Source: an uncultured Coxiella sp. (GTDB taxonomy: Bacteria; Pseudomonadota; Gammaproteobacteria; Coxiellales; Coxiellaceae). From it: DNA of 64,000 nucleotides. The stretch's first letter is position 1. Every line of letters begins with the position of its first letter. The notes under the pieces are model-generated. The model was not told the DNA's origin. It did not search any database and saw nothing but the letters and a program-made list of their open reading frames with translations. The position numbers and the translations under genes are program-made. The stretch lies in NCBI GenBank assembly GCA_902623005.1, contig CACNSC010000010.1, forward strand, positions 1 to 64,000, written 5' to 3'. Positions 1 through 10,116 of the stretch are shown here, piece by piece.

Positions 1-36
1 CTATAATAACAACTTTCTATTTCTAAAAAGGAAATA

Positions 37-921
37 ATGAACTGGTTTGATGGTCTTGAGGCCTTTATTCATGTCGGTGACAGTCAGAGCTTCTCGCAGG
101 CAGCTCGAGAGCTAGGCTGTGCCAGCTCAGTGATAACCAAACGCGTCCAGTGGCTGGAGCAAGCCCTTCAGACCACCCTGTTTCATCGCACAACTCGACA
201 GGTCACATTAACCGACAGTGGAACATATCTGCAGCAACGAGTTAGGCCTTTGCTAGATGCCTGGTATGACATTCATGATGAGTTAAAAGACTACCAGTCA
301 AAACCACAGGGCCAACTAAAAATTGGATTTGCACCGACGCTTGCACGCTACCCATTATTCATCAACTGCATTCAGCATTTCTGCCAACAATATCCCGAGC
401 TACAACTGGAAATCATAACCGTACCACCAGCAACTCGACTGTCGGAGCATCAGATTGATATCCTGATTGGCATCGATCACTACGTGGGTGATCCTGCATC
501 TACACGTCGCGCCAAACTATTCGACTATAGTTACGGCGTTTATGCTAGTCATGCTTACTTAAGTGGTCTCAAGCACGCGGTAACCATTGATACACTGGTT
601 CATCAACGCTGCCTTTGTTATCGAAACGCAACGACCTGGCAACTGGGCCTGCAACCCGTTGCGATTAATAACTGCTATTCGTTTGACTCCGGAGAGAGCC
701 TGTTGGCCGCCTGCCTCGCCGGCATGGGCATCATGCACTATCCCAAATTCATGTTGAGTGATGAGCAACTCGCACAATTAACACCGTTATTGACAGTCCA
801 TCAAGCGCAGCAAGAAACCTTGTATCTGTATTACTCAAAGACCGAGTATCAAGCTAGGAAAGTCAGTTTATTTATTGATGCTATGAAACAAGCTTGCCGT
901 GGCGAAAAACAAGTTCGATAA
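37..921 (+). CDS. LysR family transcriptional regulator
   Basis: A 294-residue LysR-type regulator. The N-terminal winged helix-turn-helix occupies about residues 1-60 and reads like the family (a 'SFSQAARELG' recognition segment and 'LFHRTTRQVTLT' wing). The remainder is the periplasmic-binding-protein-like effector domain. It most resembles the AaeR/DmlR-type subgroup that starts with 'MNWFDGLEAFIHV', but the inducer cannot be predicted. The start has a good Shine-Dalgarno (aaagga) five bases upstream, and a TATAAT at 2-7 could be its -10 box. It lies 154 bp upstream of the rhodopsin gene on the same strand; whether it regulates that gene is unknown. Confidence 0.93.
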   Translation: MNWFDGLEAFIHVGDSQSFSQAARELGCASSVITKRVQWLEQALQTTLFHRTTRQVTLTDSGTYLQQRVRPLLDAWYDIHDELKDYQSKPQGQLKIGFAPTLARYPLFINCIQHFCQQYPELQLEIITVPPATRLSEHQIDILIGIDHYVGDPASTRRAKLFDYSYGVYASHAYLSGLKHAVTIDTLVHQRCLCYRNATTWQLGLQPVAINNCYSFDSGESLLAACLAGMGIMHYPKFMLSDEQLAQLTPLLTVHQAQQETLYLYYSKTEYQARKVSLFIDAMKQACRGEKQVR

Positions 922-1016
922 AACAACCTAGACGTTGAATTAAATCAGTGTTTAGTAGCATCTCTTTATATCACAGTTAATAGTACCTCACGCGCAAACT
1001 GCTGGTTTGCTTATTA

Positions 1017-1045
1017 TTGACAGCAAACACTGGCGTCCTTATATT
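1017..1045 (+). promoter_or_regulatory. Consensus sigma-70 promoter of the rhodopsin gene
   Basis: TTGACA at 1017-1022 and TATATT at 1040-1045 are separated by exactly 17 bases: a perfect -35 and a five-of-six -10. The rhodopsin start codon at 1076 follows with the ribosome-binding site aaaaggga. This suggests strong constitutive transcription independent of the LysR gene. Confidence 0.72.
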
Positions 1046-1075
1046 AATGTCAGGTTTTGAAAAGGGAAGTTATTC

Positions 1076-1792
1076 ATGAGTCCTGTAATTTATCTTAGCA
1101 CTTCAGATTATGTCGGTATGAGCTTCTGGGTCATTTCAGCAGCCATGATTGCCAGTACTTTCTTTTTCTTTATCGAGCGTGATCGCGCTGTCGGCAAATG
1201 GAAAACATCTTTATCTGTTGCAGCTTTAGTCACAGGTATTGCAGCCATTCACTATTACTATATGCGCGGCGTTTGGATCAGCACGCAAGATTCTCCAATT
1301 GTTTTACGTTACATCGACTGGATTCTGACCGTACCATTACAGCTGATTGAGTTTTACCTAATTTTATCGGCAATCACACGTGTCAGTGTGTTTTTATTCT
1401 GGCGACTACTGATTGCCTCTATAGTTATGCTGGTTGCTGGCTATATTGGCGAAGTTAATGCACCGCACTTGGTCGCTGTTTGGGTTGGATTTGGCGTTGG
1501 CACCTTGGCGTGGCTATATATTATTTACGAAATCTTTTTTGGTGGTGCTGCCCGCGCTAACTCACAATACGGCACGCGAGCATCGAAAATGGCATTCAAC
1601 GCGATACGCTGGATTGTGACTATCGGTTGGTCAATATACCCTCTAGGTTACCTCTATGGCTATCTTGGTGATGGCAATATCAATCTTCTCAACATCATTT
1701 ATAACCTGGCTGACTTCATCAATAAGATTGCGTTTGGTCTTGCTATCTGGTGCGCTGCGACGGCTGATGAGTCACAAGTACCGGCTAAATAG
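1076..1792 (+). CDS. Proteorhodopsin, light-driven proton pump type, blue-tuned
   Basis: A 238-residue seven-helix type I rhodopsin. Retinal would bind as a Schiff base to Lys217 in helix G ('ADFINKIAF'). Helix C carries 'RYIDW' with the proton acceptor Asp81 and the proton donor Glu92, the pair diagnostic of outward proton pumps. His59 ('AAIHYYYMRG') matches the His that pairs with the acceptor in proteorhodopsin. Gln89 sits at the spectral tuning position (position 105 of classic proteorhodopsin), where Gln gives blue and Leu green absorption. Length is usual for the family without a long N-terminal extension. No blh or carotenoid (crt) gene is adjacent, so retinal must be made elsewhere in the genome or come from outside. 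A consensus promoter lies directly upstream. Confidence 0.96.
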   Translation: MSPVIYLSTSDYVGMSFWVISAAMIASTFFFFIERDRAVGKWKTSLSVAALVTGIAAIHYYYMRGVWISTQDSPIVLRYIDWILTVPLQLIEFYLILSAITRVSVFLFWRLLIASIVMLVAGYIGEVNAPHLVAVWVGFGVGTLAWLYIIYEIFFGGAARANSQYGTRASKMAFNAIRWIVTIGWSIYPLGYLYGYLGDGNINLLNIIYNLADFINKIAFGLAIWCAATADESQVPAK

Positions 1793-2018
1793 TTTAATTG
1801 GGTTAATACAATAAACACACCGCACCCCGTCGGTTTAAATTTGATACACATTCCCTATCAATAACTGAATTAAAATAATACAAGCAGCTATTGGCAAGCT
1901 TAATTTTTCCTTATTAAAAGACGTCTTGACTCAATAATATTGCACTACTGCATATCCACCTGTAATTTTACGCGCTTGTCTATATAAATAAATACATCAA
2001 CACCCCAGGACCGGCACA

Positions 2019-3290
2019 ATGCCAGAGCATCTATCACCAAACTTGTACAAAGACTTATTTCAACGAATAGAAAATAACCAAAATATCAAATACGCGTGTT
2101 ATCGTCTCGCAAACACCATGCTGTATACCCATGATTTATTGTGGAAGATCAACGACAATAGAATGGCACCCAACCTCTCGTTTGATAATGACTGGAACGA
2201 TCATGTGATCCATCACAGACTTGAGGTATTGCAGCAAAGTTTTGTTTTTTTTCTAGAGACGCTTAATGACAAAAACATAACAGTCGCTAAACGTAGTCAA
2301 GTCCTAGAGACACTGCTGTTAGCCATGGCTGTGGTTTGTATAAACGGCCGATTAATACTAGACCCCAGAGGACATCTCTCAACACAAGAACAGATAAGAC
2401 AACAAGTATCAGAATCTTTATGGCGACTTCATGGCAGCAATCAGAGTTTTTATATTGACCAATACGCGTATACCTTTGCGATTGAGATTGAGCATTATCG
2501 GACGCAGCAACAATGCAGACTATTAACGAATTTTCTACAATGGCTGCCTAATTATCTCGCCAAAAATAAGACCCTTGCACAGCAACAAAAAAATCATATA
2601 TTCACTGTGTCTCAAAAAATGCTTTACCCCGATAGCCATTGGAACTGCTTCAATATACTTATGTTTTTTAACACTCAATTAAATGAAGAAAATTTAAATG
2701 ATTCTCGCATTACGCGCCCTGTTTCCTTCATTATTAATTCACCTCCAAGAGAAAAAAGATTTCTTCATGCCCAAAAACAACACGAACTTTTCTTGATTGA
2801 ACAAGTAGCAAATACGTTAAGTACACTGGATTATAAATTCACTGAGCACTACCTAACCTGCAAACAACATGGTTATTTATTATCCGATATTATCCATAGT
2901 TTTATACAACAAGAACCTTTATTACAAACTAATGACTACACTCAATCTAATTTTATATTTCTGCGCGCCACCCATGTTTTTATTAGTCAAATGCAATCCG
3001 AAAGATTGGTAAAACAAAAAATACAGCGGCAATTAACACTTAAGGTAATCGCAGGTTGGTTTTTTAATTTTTGTAACCTTCAAACCAGACCATCTGATAC
3101 AGATAGAACTGTCTTAATTGAACAGTTTCTCGATAAATTGCATCGTGAAAATTTCTGTAATGATGATGACAGAGACCTTATCTTTAATTATCTTACAAAA
3201 TTCTCTCTGTCACAGAATAACCACTCCATGTTCACACACACCATGAGAGAATCACTAACTCGGGTTCCTACAACAATGCCACAACCATAG
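2019..3290 (+). CDS. Hypothetical protein, helical, effector-like
   Basis: A 423-residue soluble protein with no signal peptide or membrane segment. It is rich in Gln, Asn, Leu and His and looks almost entirely alpha-helical. I recognise no catalytic motif. Base use is more AT-rich than in the addAB-like genes downstream. A near-match to a PmrA box lies at 1899-1915, with one mismatch and no well-placed -10. The size, composition and helical character fit the large unknown proteins of host-adapted Legionellales, but nothing here proves secretion. Confidence 0.75.
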   Translation: MPEHLSPNLYKDLFQRIENNQNIKYACYRLANTMLYTHDLLWKINDNRMAPNLSFDNDWNDHVIHHRLEVLQQSFVFFLETLNDKNITVAKRSQVLETLLLAMAVVCINGRLILDPRGHLSTQEQIRQQVSESLWRLHGSNQSFYIDQYAYTFAIEIEHYRTQQQCRLLTNFLQWLPNYLAKNKTLAQQQKNHIFTVSQKMLYPDSHWNCFNILMFFNTQLNEENLNDSRITRPVSFIINSPPREKRFLHAQKQHELFLIEQVANTLSTLDYKFTEHYLTCKQHGYLLSDIIHSFIQQEPLLQTNDYTQSNFIFLRATHVFISQMQSERLVKQKIQRQLTLKVIAGWFFNFCNLQTRPSDTDRTVLIEQFLDKLHRENFCNDDDRDLIFNYLTKFSLSQNNHSMFTHTMRESLTRVPTTMPQP

Positions 3291-3329
3291 CCGTAACGAT
3301 AATCGTCAACTCAACTGTGTCACCATTGC

Positions 3330-3845
3330 TTAGTCACGACCGATTCGAAAGCGTGGCAGGGTATTTTCATCCGAGACAAACAGCGCAACACCTTTGACCG
3401 ATAGCACCGTAAACAGCCATAGAGCAGCCGAGTCAAGCAATAAGTCAACCCCGTATGGTGAAGTAAACAAGGTATCTTGCATCGATCCAGAATGATGATA
3501 ATGCCTATAGATACTTCGGCACGATAAGAAAAAATGCCATGTTTTCAAAAGCTGGCCACACTTTCCCATCAATATACTGGTATCAAAATGGTTATTATTG
3601 AACCGCGCCCTAAAAAAACCAGGTAGATTTGCATGACCACGAGATATAAACGCACCAATCCCACGGTACATTAAAAAACAACACACATAGGAGCATTGTT
3701 TTAATATCGAACGTGTGACGATATTCAGCATGATAGTTGAGCTTGGATGAATATAGTCTTGAACAACTTGAAAATAAATCGCACCAAAAAAACCAAACAC
3801 CTTGATGTAATCCGTACTATTTTTATCATGATTACAATGAAACAT
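3330..3845 (-). CDS. Doubtful hypothetical ORF
   Basis: A 171-codon open frame on the minus strand, Cys- and His-rich, with one possible hydrophobic stretch near the C terminus ('DSAALWLFTVLSVKGVALF'). I recognise no family and see no convincing ribosome-binding site. A competing 85-codon plus-strand frame (3747-4004) overlaps it. The stretch 3291-4103 may hold a real small gene or decayed sequence; it contains nothing else I can support. Confidence 0.25.
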   Translation of the reverse strand: MFHCNHDKNSTDYIKVFGFFGAIYFQVVQDYIHPSSTIMLNIVTRSILKQCSYVCCFLMYRGIGAFISRGHANLPGFFRARFNNNHFDTSILMGKCGQLLKTWHFFLSCRSIYRHYHHSGSMQDTLFTSPYGVDLLLDSAALWLFTVLSVKGVALFVSDENTLPRFRIGRD

Positions 3846-4103
3846 CTGCTCAGATCCTTACCACTATTATTATCCCAACCACTGCATCGGTTGCTATTCA
3901 AGAGAATGTACTTGATGACACTGGCTGCAGAGAATTCACTACTTAACAGCATTAGTCAACTTAGCACCAAAATCTTAAGTGATGTTGCAATAACACTGAT
4001 CTAGCTGACACGCCTGATGCGCTTATCATTAACTCACCGTGGCATCGAACTGCAGTAACCGCTATGATTAAATCTTATTTTTACATCAGCACATTCTTGC
4101 ACT

Positions 4104-6731
4104 ATGTTTGAGCACATTTTTTGTCAGTCTTGTGAAAAGACATTAATCTTAACCGTCAATCAGCGGTTAAGTCTCAGCTTACAGCGCGAGTACAACCATT
4201 GGCAGCAGGCAAACGGACAAGTAACTTGGCCAAGCTTAGCTGTAATGCCTTTAAATAGCTGGGTCAAACAACAGTGGCTTCAACACACCCGCAGTCAATC
4301 GATCTTACTGAGCAGCTGGCAAGAGCAACAACTGTGGCACCAATGTGTTGAGCTAGACGAGCGATTTGCGTTAATTCAAACACAGGCAACCGCCTTACAA
4401 GCGCAACAGGCCTGGCAAACATTACTCAGCTGGCAATTGTCTACCAACGATATAGAATCCTATGCCAATCACGAGGTTGCCACCTTTATTCAATGGTCTA
4501 AGCAGTGTGATCAAATCTGTCAACAACAAGGCTGGATACGCACACCTGAAGTCATCCCTGAGCTCACCGCGTTAATTGAAAATCGTAACTTGCAATTACC
4601 TCAACGTATTTTAATGGTTGGCTTTGATGACCTATCACCGGCCATAAAAACTCTAATCACCACCATTGCCCAACAAACTTTTATTGAACAAGTCACAACG
4701 CGACAGCAATGTCGCTCATTGTCACGTCTGCAACTGCCTGATCGCCGCAGTGAAATCACCACCATGGCACGTTGGGCTAAATACCTCTGGCAACAAGACT
4801 CAACTCAACGCATTGCTTGCGTTATTCCCAACCTAACTGAATTGCGTGATAACATTGAGCAAATCTTTATCGACACATTTGATCTTAATGGCTTGATCGA
4901 TGAAACCTGCAACCTGCCCTTTAACTGCTCTGCCGGTGTACCCCTGGTTCGCTTTTCTTTGATCAATACAGCATTGCATGGGCTCAGACTTTGTAACAAC
5001 CAAGGTGCTCCACTAGCGCGCTGGCTGGAGTGGCTGCAATCACCTTATAATCACCATCACAAAGAAGATGAAAATTGTGCGACAGCTCTTGCTGCTTTGC
5101 TACAGCAACGCGGCACCGATACGGTAAACAAAACCACCGTTGCACACCTACTCACCCAACTGCATCCAATATTCCCAGAGGCAACTTGGTTACAGCGTTG
5201 GCAGGCTATCTCCCCTACAATACCACTTGCACAAACACCCAGTCAGTGGGCACAGTTCATGATTGATGTTTGCCATCAGTGGGGATGGCCAGGTGGGCGC
5301 ACTATTAGCTCACTGGAACATCAATTACTACAAAGTTGGCAAGGAGTTTTAGAAGAATTAGCCAGCCTAGACACTCTTCAGGTTGACATGACACTGCAGC
5401 ATGCCCTGGATACTCTACAGAGACTTTTGCACCAAACGCTCTTTCAGACAGAAGGCAGTGAGGCACCTATTCAAATTCTCGGTGTTCTCGAGGCCTCCGG
5501 CTATGAGTTTGATCACCTATGGTTTATGAATATTAACGATGAAACTTGGCCTGCGGCTGCACAGGCTAATCCTTTTTTACCTTCGATCATTCAAAAGCAA
5601 TACCGTATGCCACATGCCGATGGTGAGCGCGAGCGAGCATTTGCCCAGCAAGTGCAACAACGTCTCTGTGATAGCAGCAGTCACGTGATAATCAGTCACC
5701 ATCAAGCTCATGGCGAACGACAATTTCAACCCAGCCCTTTAGTACGTCAATACCCTGAAGTCTCGCTAAAACAAATCAAACTTGCTGATACAGCAATAAA
5801 ACAACACAACCAACCCGTCCCAATGTCTACTCAACCCAGCACACAAGCTCCGGCATTACAACCACAGGAGCAACCACGCGGTGGCACCTGGATCCTGAAA
5901 CAACAAGCACAATGCCCCTTCAAAGCGTTTGCTAAAACACGACTCAATGCCCACACATCCGCAGAACCACAGGTGGGTCTCAGCCCTAGTCAAGCTGGAA
6001 CACTCGTTCACGCAACGTTAGAGGGAGTATGGCAACACATACAAAGTCACGCTAATTTAGTCCAATATGATGATAGTGCGTTACATCAATGTGTCGCAGA
6101 AAGCTTTGATCGAGCGATACATAACACAACTATCACTGATCGAGTAGCATCATATTTTATCGGCTTGGAAAAACACCGTCTTTGTCGTTTGTTAGTTGCA
6201 TGGCTCAACCTAGAAAAACAACGTGAACCATTTACAGTATTGGCACATGAACAAGTGCATCGCGTACAATTAGACTCGCTTAAATTTTCAATTAGTATTG
6301 ATCGCATCGATCAACTGGAAAACGGTGAGCATGTCATCATTGATTACAAAACTCATCCAACGCAACTGTCTCCATGGTTTCAACCAAGGTTAGACGACCC
6401 TCAAGTCCCACTGTACTACCTCACTGTTGAACCAAATTTGACGATTGCGGGAGTCGGCTATGCACAAGTCAAAGCCTCTCAACTGCAATTTAAAGGATTA
6501 TTAAACGACAATTATGAAAATCAAAGCTCCGAAACCATACCGGGTTTCACAGCGATTACTCAAGTTAGACAATACGCAATGAGTTGGTTGAATTGGCATA
6601 AGCATTGCCGACAAAGCATCGATCAATTGGTTGCTGAATTTTGTCGCGGTGAAGCACGCGTCGACCCAGTTCACCCTAGTGCATGCTTAACGTGCGACCT
6701 TCAACCTCTTTGCCGAGTATTTGAATCATGA
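4104..6731 (+). CDS. AddB-like PD-(D/E)XK exonuclease of double-strand-break repair
   Basis: An 875-residue protein of the proteobacterial 'probable DNA repair protein' family related to AddB. The N-terminal part is an inactivated helicase-like region without a Walker A motif. The C-terminal RecB-type nuclease carries the core 'VIIDYKTH' at about residue 747. An iron-sulfur staple is formed by Cys of 'QCPFKAFA' (about 602) and the terminal cluster 'CLTCDLQPLC' (about 860-870), as in AddB. It overlaps the helicase gene by ATGA at 6728-6731, so the two are translationally coupled and act as one complex that resects broken ends for recombination. Confidence 0.88.
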   Translation: MFEHIFCQSCEKTLILTVNQRLSLSLQREYNHWQQANGQVTWPSLAVMPLNSWVKQQWLQHTRSQSILLSSWQEQQLWHQCVELDERFALIQTQATALQAQQAWQTLLSWQLSTNDIESYANHEVATFIQWSKQCDQICQQQGWIRTPEVIPELTALIENRNLQLPQRILMVGFDDLSPAIKTLITTIAQQTFIEQVTTRQQCRSLSRLQLPDRRSEITTMARWAKYLWQQDSTQRIACVIPNLTELRDNIEQIFIDTFDLNGLIDETCNLPFNCSAGVPLVRFSLINTALHGLRLCNNQGAPLARWLEWLQSPYNHHHKEDENCATALAALLQQRGTDTVNKTTVAHLLTQLHPIFPEATWLQRWQAISPTIPLAQTPSQWAQFMIDVCHQWGWPGGRTISSLEHQLLQSWQGVLEELASLDTLQVDMTLQHALDTLQRLLHQTLFQTEGSEAPIQILGVLEASGYEFDHLWFMNINDETWPAAAQANPFLPSIIQKQYRMPHADGERERAFAQQVQQRLCDSSSHVIISHHQAHGERQFQPSPLVRQYPEVSLKQIKLADTAIKQHNQPVPMSTQPSTQAPALQPQEQPRGGTWILKQQAQCPFKAFAKTRLNAHTSAEPQVGLSPSQAGTLVHATLEGVWQHIQSHANLVQYDDSALHQCVAESFDRAIHNTTITDRVASYFIGLEKHRLCRLLVAWLNLEKQREPFTVLAHEQVHRVQLDSLKFSISIDRIDQLENGEHVIIDYKTHPTQLSPWFQPRLDDPQVPLYYLTVEPNLTIAGVGYAQVKASQLQFKGLLNDNYENQSSETIPGFTAITQVRQYAMSWLNWHKHCRQSIDQLVAEFCRGEARVDPVHPSACLTCDLQPLCRVFES

Positions 6732-9700
6732 GCATAGACGATCAATCAGAAAGACAGACCGCTCTAAATCCAGAGCAATCATTTATTGTTCAAGCACCTG
6801 CAGGCTCGGGAAAAACAGAGCTTTTAACACAACGCTTGTTAGTGCTGCTGGCACATGCTGTAGAGACACCAGAGGAGATTATTGCTTTAACATTTACACG
6901 CAAAGCTGCGAGGGAGATGCGTGATCGAGTTTTAGAAGCGCTGCGAATAGCAACGCAACAACGACCCACCGAAACACACAAACAACATACCTGGCAATTA
7001 GCTCGCGCCGTACTTGAAAAAGACCAACAAGCTGAATGGAATTTACTATCAAATCCCAATCGACTGAATATTATGACGATCGATAGCTTAACCGCAACCA
7101 TCAATAAAAAAACACCACTCCTATCGCAAGTTGGTAGTCAGCCGCAGTTAGTTGATAATGCCATGCCGTATTTTGAACGTGCTGCTGTTCATCTGCTCGA
7201 CACGCTAAGTCAACAAGATCACCCTATCTCTCCAGCACTCCAAACTATTTTGCTTCATTGTGATAATCGTGCAACGACTGTCATTCAACTATTTGCTCAG
7301 CTACTTAATAAACGACAGCAATGGCTGAGCACCATCATACACAGTGATGATGATCACCAACGTTTACAGCATTTAGAACAGACTTTAGAGGCCATCAACT
7401 TAGATGCAATACAACATGTATTAGATTTAATAGACCCAAGTATTTTGCATCAAATCCTCATTCACGCACAGTCTGCCGCCGAGATACTGATTGCTGAAGA
7501 ACCCCACCACCCGATGCAGCAGCTTATTACGCTTCAAGAGCCCTTATCCGTATCGCTGACACAACGAGATGCATGGCGACAATTAGCGAGCTGCCTACTC
7601 ACTCAACAAGGTGAATGGCGCAAGAGTCTAACGAAACGGCAAGGATTTACAGCAAAAAGTCAACACAAATTGGCCATGCAAGCTTTACTCGATCAATGCC
7701 GGCCAAACGAAGCGCTACGATTAGCTTTACATGATATATTACACTCACCACCAATCGCATACTCCGATGAACAAGCAACCATTCTTGATGCATTATTTAC
7801 TACTCTTCCGCATTTAGCAGCCCATCTTACGTTAGTGTTTCAGCAACATAACGTGATTGATTTTTCCGAGCTGACCTTAGCAGCGTTGCGCGCTCTGGGT
7901 TCGTCTGAACAGCCTACAGATTTAGCGCTGTATCTTGATGACCGCATCTCTCATTTATTGGTAGATGAATTTCAGGACACATCGATTACTCAATACCAAC
8001 TCTTACAACGATTGACATACGACTGGTACGACGGCGATGGTCGCACCGTGTTTTTTGTTGGTGACCCGATGCAGTCAATCTATCGATTCCGCAATGCTGA
8101 AGTTACCCTATTTATGCAGGCACAAACACGTGGATTTGGGCAACTATCATTGATACCACTTCAGCTCACCATGAATTTTCGCTCAAAACACGGCGTAGTT
8201 CACTGGGTAAACCAAACCTTTACTGATATATTTCCTCAATCAGTTGATCTCACGTACGGTGGTGTTCCATTATCACCTGCAGTCAGTCATGATCAATCAA
8301 GTGAAAACTGCATTCATTACTACAACAGCCTATCATCAGATACCACGCCGCAAGGTGAACGAATTGCACAGACCATCATCGCGTTGCGTCAAGATCAGCC
8401 AAATGCCTCAATCGCAATTTTGGTACGATCAAGAACTCATTTACATGACATACTGCCCCATTTATCCCGTTATAATATTCCAGTCCACGCAACAGATATC
8501 GATCCTTTAAATACACAGCCTGAAATTATTGATGCACTCACAGTCTGTCGAGCATTATTATCACAAAATGATCGTATTGCATGGCTAGCACTACTGCGCT
8601 CTCCCATGTGCGGATTAAGTTTGGATGACTGCTTTATACTGTCTCAAACTGCCCCGCACCAAACCGTATGGCAACGTTGCTTGGATGACCGCATCATCAA
8701 TACATTATCAACGCATGCGCAAGCAGTTATTCTGCGTATCCGTCCCAGTTTAATTCTATCGCATAATCAAATGGGACGTGTTCCTTTCAGCTACCGTTTT
8801 AAATTTACGTGGTTAGCACTGGGTGGTGCACAATGCCTTACTAGCAAACAAGCCTATGCACATTGTGAAACCTTATTTGATGTTATCGTTAAAATAGAGC
8901 AACAACGTGGAAGTGTTGAGTGGTCAGCCATAGAAGAGCAAATCGCTCGTTTATTCGCAGAGCCCCAGACACACAGTGAGCAAGCCATTAATATCATGAC
9001 GATCCATAAATCTAAAGGTCTGGAATTTGATCATGTGTTACTACCGCATTTAGAGAGCGGGTCTGCAAATAGCAATGTTGAATTATTAAAGTGGCAAGAG
9101 TACATAGACATGCAACAACGACCCGGCTTAGCCATGGCACCAATAAAAGCCAGTCACAGTACCGAAGATTCGATATACACAAGTCTGAGCCGATTCGACA
9201 CTCGAAAAACCAACTATGAGAAACAACGCCTGCTGTATGTCGCTGTAACACGAGCAAAATCTTCTCTCCATTTATTTGCCAGCTCCGATAGTGATGATCA
9301 AGAATCAATCAAACCACCACGATCAAACAGTATGTTACAGTTACTCTGGAAAACTCATCAAATTGCATTTGAGAAGGCGTTACTATCAAATCACATCCCC
9401 TCAATGAATGAGGCTCCAGTTCAGGCATCAAGCGCTAGTGAAATACAATATCTTGCAGAGGATTGGCAAGCATTTAATGGACACCCTCAACACTATGCAA
9501 GCACATCCATTAGCTTGGCCGCCGTGCGTAATAAACGCGAACAGCCAGCGCAGGTTAAGTTAGATCGAGAAAAAACCCAACGATTGATCGGAACTGTTGT
9601 ACATAGCGAGCTAGAGTACATCAGTATTCACAAGCAAACCATCAATGGTAATGATATACAAACACGAGCAAGGCGCTTACTTAGACAACATGGGATTGAC

Positions 9701-10105
9701 GATTCACTTGCAAGCAAAGCATCTGAACGCATCTGTAAATGTTTGCAAGAATTACAAAATGACCCTCGTGCCCAATGGCTACTTTGGGAAACCCATCCTA
9801 CCGAACACAGCGAATACGCAATTACCACCACCAGGGATCTAGTTACGCGTTCGATGGTCATTGATCGACTAATTATTGATCGTAATGATCAATTATGGAT
9901 TATTGACTACAAAACCAGCCAGCCGGAGCAGGACGAGCCGCTATCTGATTTTTTAAATAACAAACAAAAAGAATATCAAAAACAGATCGAGCAATACGTA
10001 GAAGCGATACAACAGTGCTTTACCAATCCGATACGATGCGCGCTGTATTTTCCGTTTACACAAGCATGGCACAGTTGGCAGCCGGCTATCTTGGAGACAA
10101 CTTAG
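6728..10105 (+). CDS. AddA-like UvrD-family helicase-nuclease
   Basis: A 1125-residue superfamily 1 helicase with a C-terminal RecB-type nuclease. Visible motifs are the Walker A 'APAGSGKTE' near residue 25, Walker B 'LLVDEFQD' near 412, motif III 'GDPMQSIYRFR' near 445, 'TIHKSKGLEFD' (motif V region), 'LLYVAVTRAK' (motif VI), and the nuclease core 'IIDYKT' near 1058. It would be the motor and second nuclease of an AddAB-like complex with the coupled upstream gene, loading recombinase after double-strand breaks. It converges on the kinase gene, with only 11 bp between the two stop codons. Confidence 0.9.
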   Translation: MSIDDQSERQTALNPEQSFIVQAPAGSGKTELLTQRLLVLLAHAVETPEEIIALTFTRKAAREMRDRVLEALRIATQQRPTETHKQHTWQLARAVLEKDQQAEWNLLSNPNRLNIMTIDSLTATINKKTPLLSQVGSQPQLVDNAMPYFERAAVHLLDTLSQQDHPISPALQTILLHCDNRATTVIQLFAQLLNKRQQWLSTIIHSDDDHQRLQHLEQTLEAINLDAIQHVLDLIDPSILHQILIHAQSAAEILIAEEPHHPMQQLITLQEPLSVSLTQRDAWRQLASCLLTQQGEWRKSLTKRQGFTAKSQHKLAMQALLDQCRPNEALRLALHDILHSPPIAYSDEQATILDALFTTLPHLAAHLTLVFQQHNVIDFSELTLAALRALGSSEQPTDLALYLDDRISHLLVDEFQDTSITQYQLLQRLTYDWYDGDGRTVFFVGDPMQSIYRFRNAEVTLFMQAQTRGFGQLSLIPLQLTMNFRSKHGVVHWVNQTFTDIFPQSVDLTYGGVPLSPAVSHDQSSENCIHYYNSLSSDTTPQGERIAQTIIALRQDQPNASIAILVRSRTHLHDILPHLSRYNIPVHATDIDPLNTQPEIIDALTVCRALLSQNDRIAWLALLRSPMCGLSLDDCFILSQTAPHQTVWQRCLDDRIINTLSTHAQAVILRIRPSLILSHNQMGRVPFSYRFKFTWLALGGAQCLTSKQAYAHCETLFDVIVKIEQQRGSVEWSAIEEQIARLFAEPQTHSEQAINIMTIHKSKGLEFDHVLLPHLESGSANSNVELLKWQEYIDMQQRPGLAMAPIKASHSTEDSIYTSLSRFDTRKTNYEKQRLLYVAVTRAKSSLHLFASSDSDDQESIKPPRSNSMLQLLWKTHQIAFEKALLSNHIPSMNEAPVQASSASEIQYLAEDWQAFNGHPQHYASTSISLAAVRNKREQPAQVKLDREKTQRLIGTVVHSELEYISIHKQTINGNDIQTRARRLLRQHGIDDSLASKASERICKCLQELQNDPRAQWLLWETHPTEHSEYAITTTRDLVTRSMVIDRLIIDRNDQLWIIDYKTSQPEQDEPLSDFLNNKQKEYQKQIEQYVEAIQQCFTNPIRCALYFPFTQAWHSWQPAILETT

Positions 10106-10116
10106 TAAAGCGACCT

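Noticed and set aside
1899-1915. PmrA-box-like CTTAAT-N5-CTTATT upstream of the 423-residue unknown protein
   Set aside because: One mismatch in the core and no -10 box at the ten-base spacing found at the two good sites; the start codon is over 100 bp away.
9012-9308. Open frame antisense to the AddA-like gene
   Set aside because: Lies fully inside a well-supported helicase gene, with no ribosome-binding site or family signal; the same applies to the other long antisense frames within the RND, BipA and Der genes.
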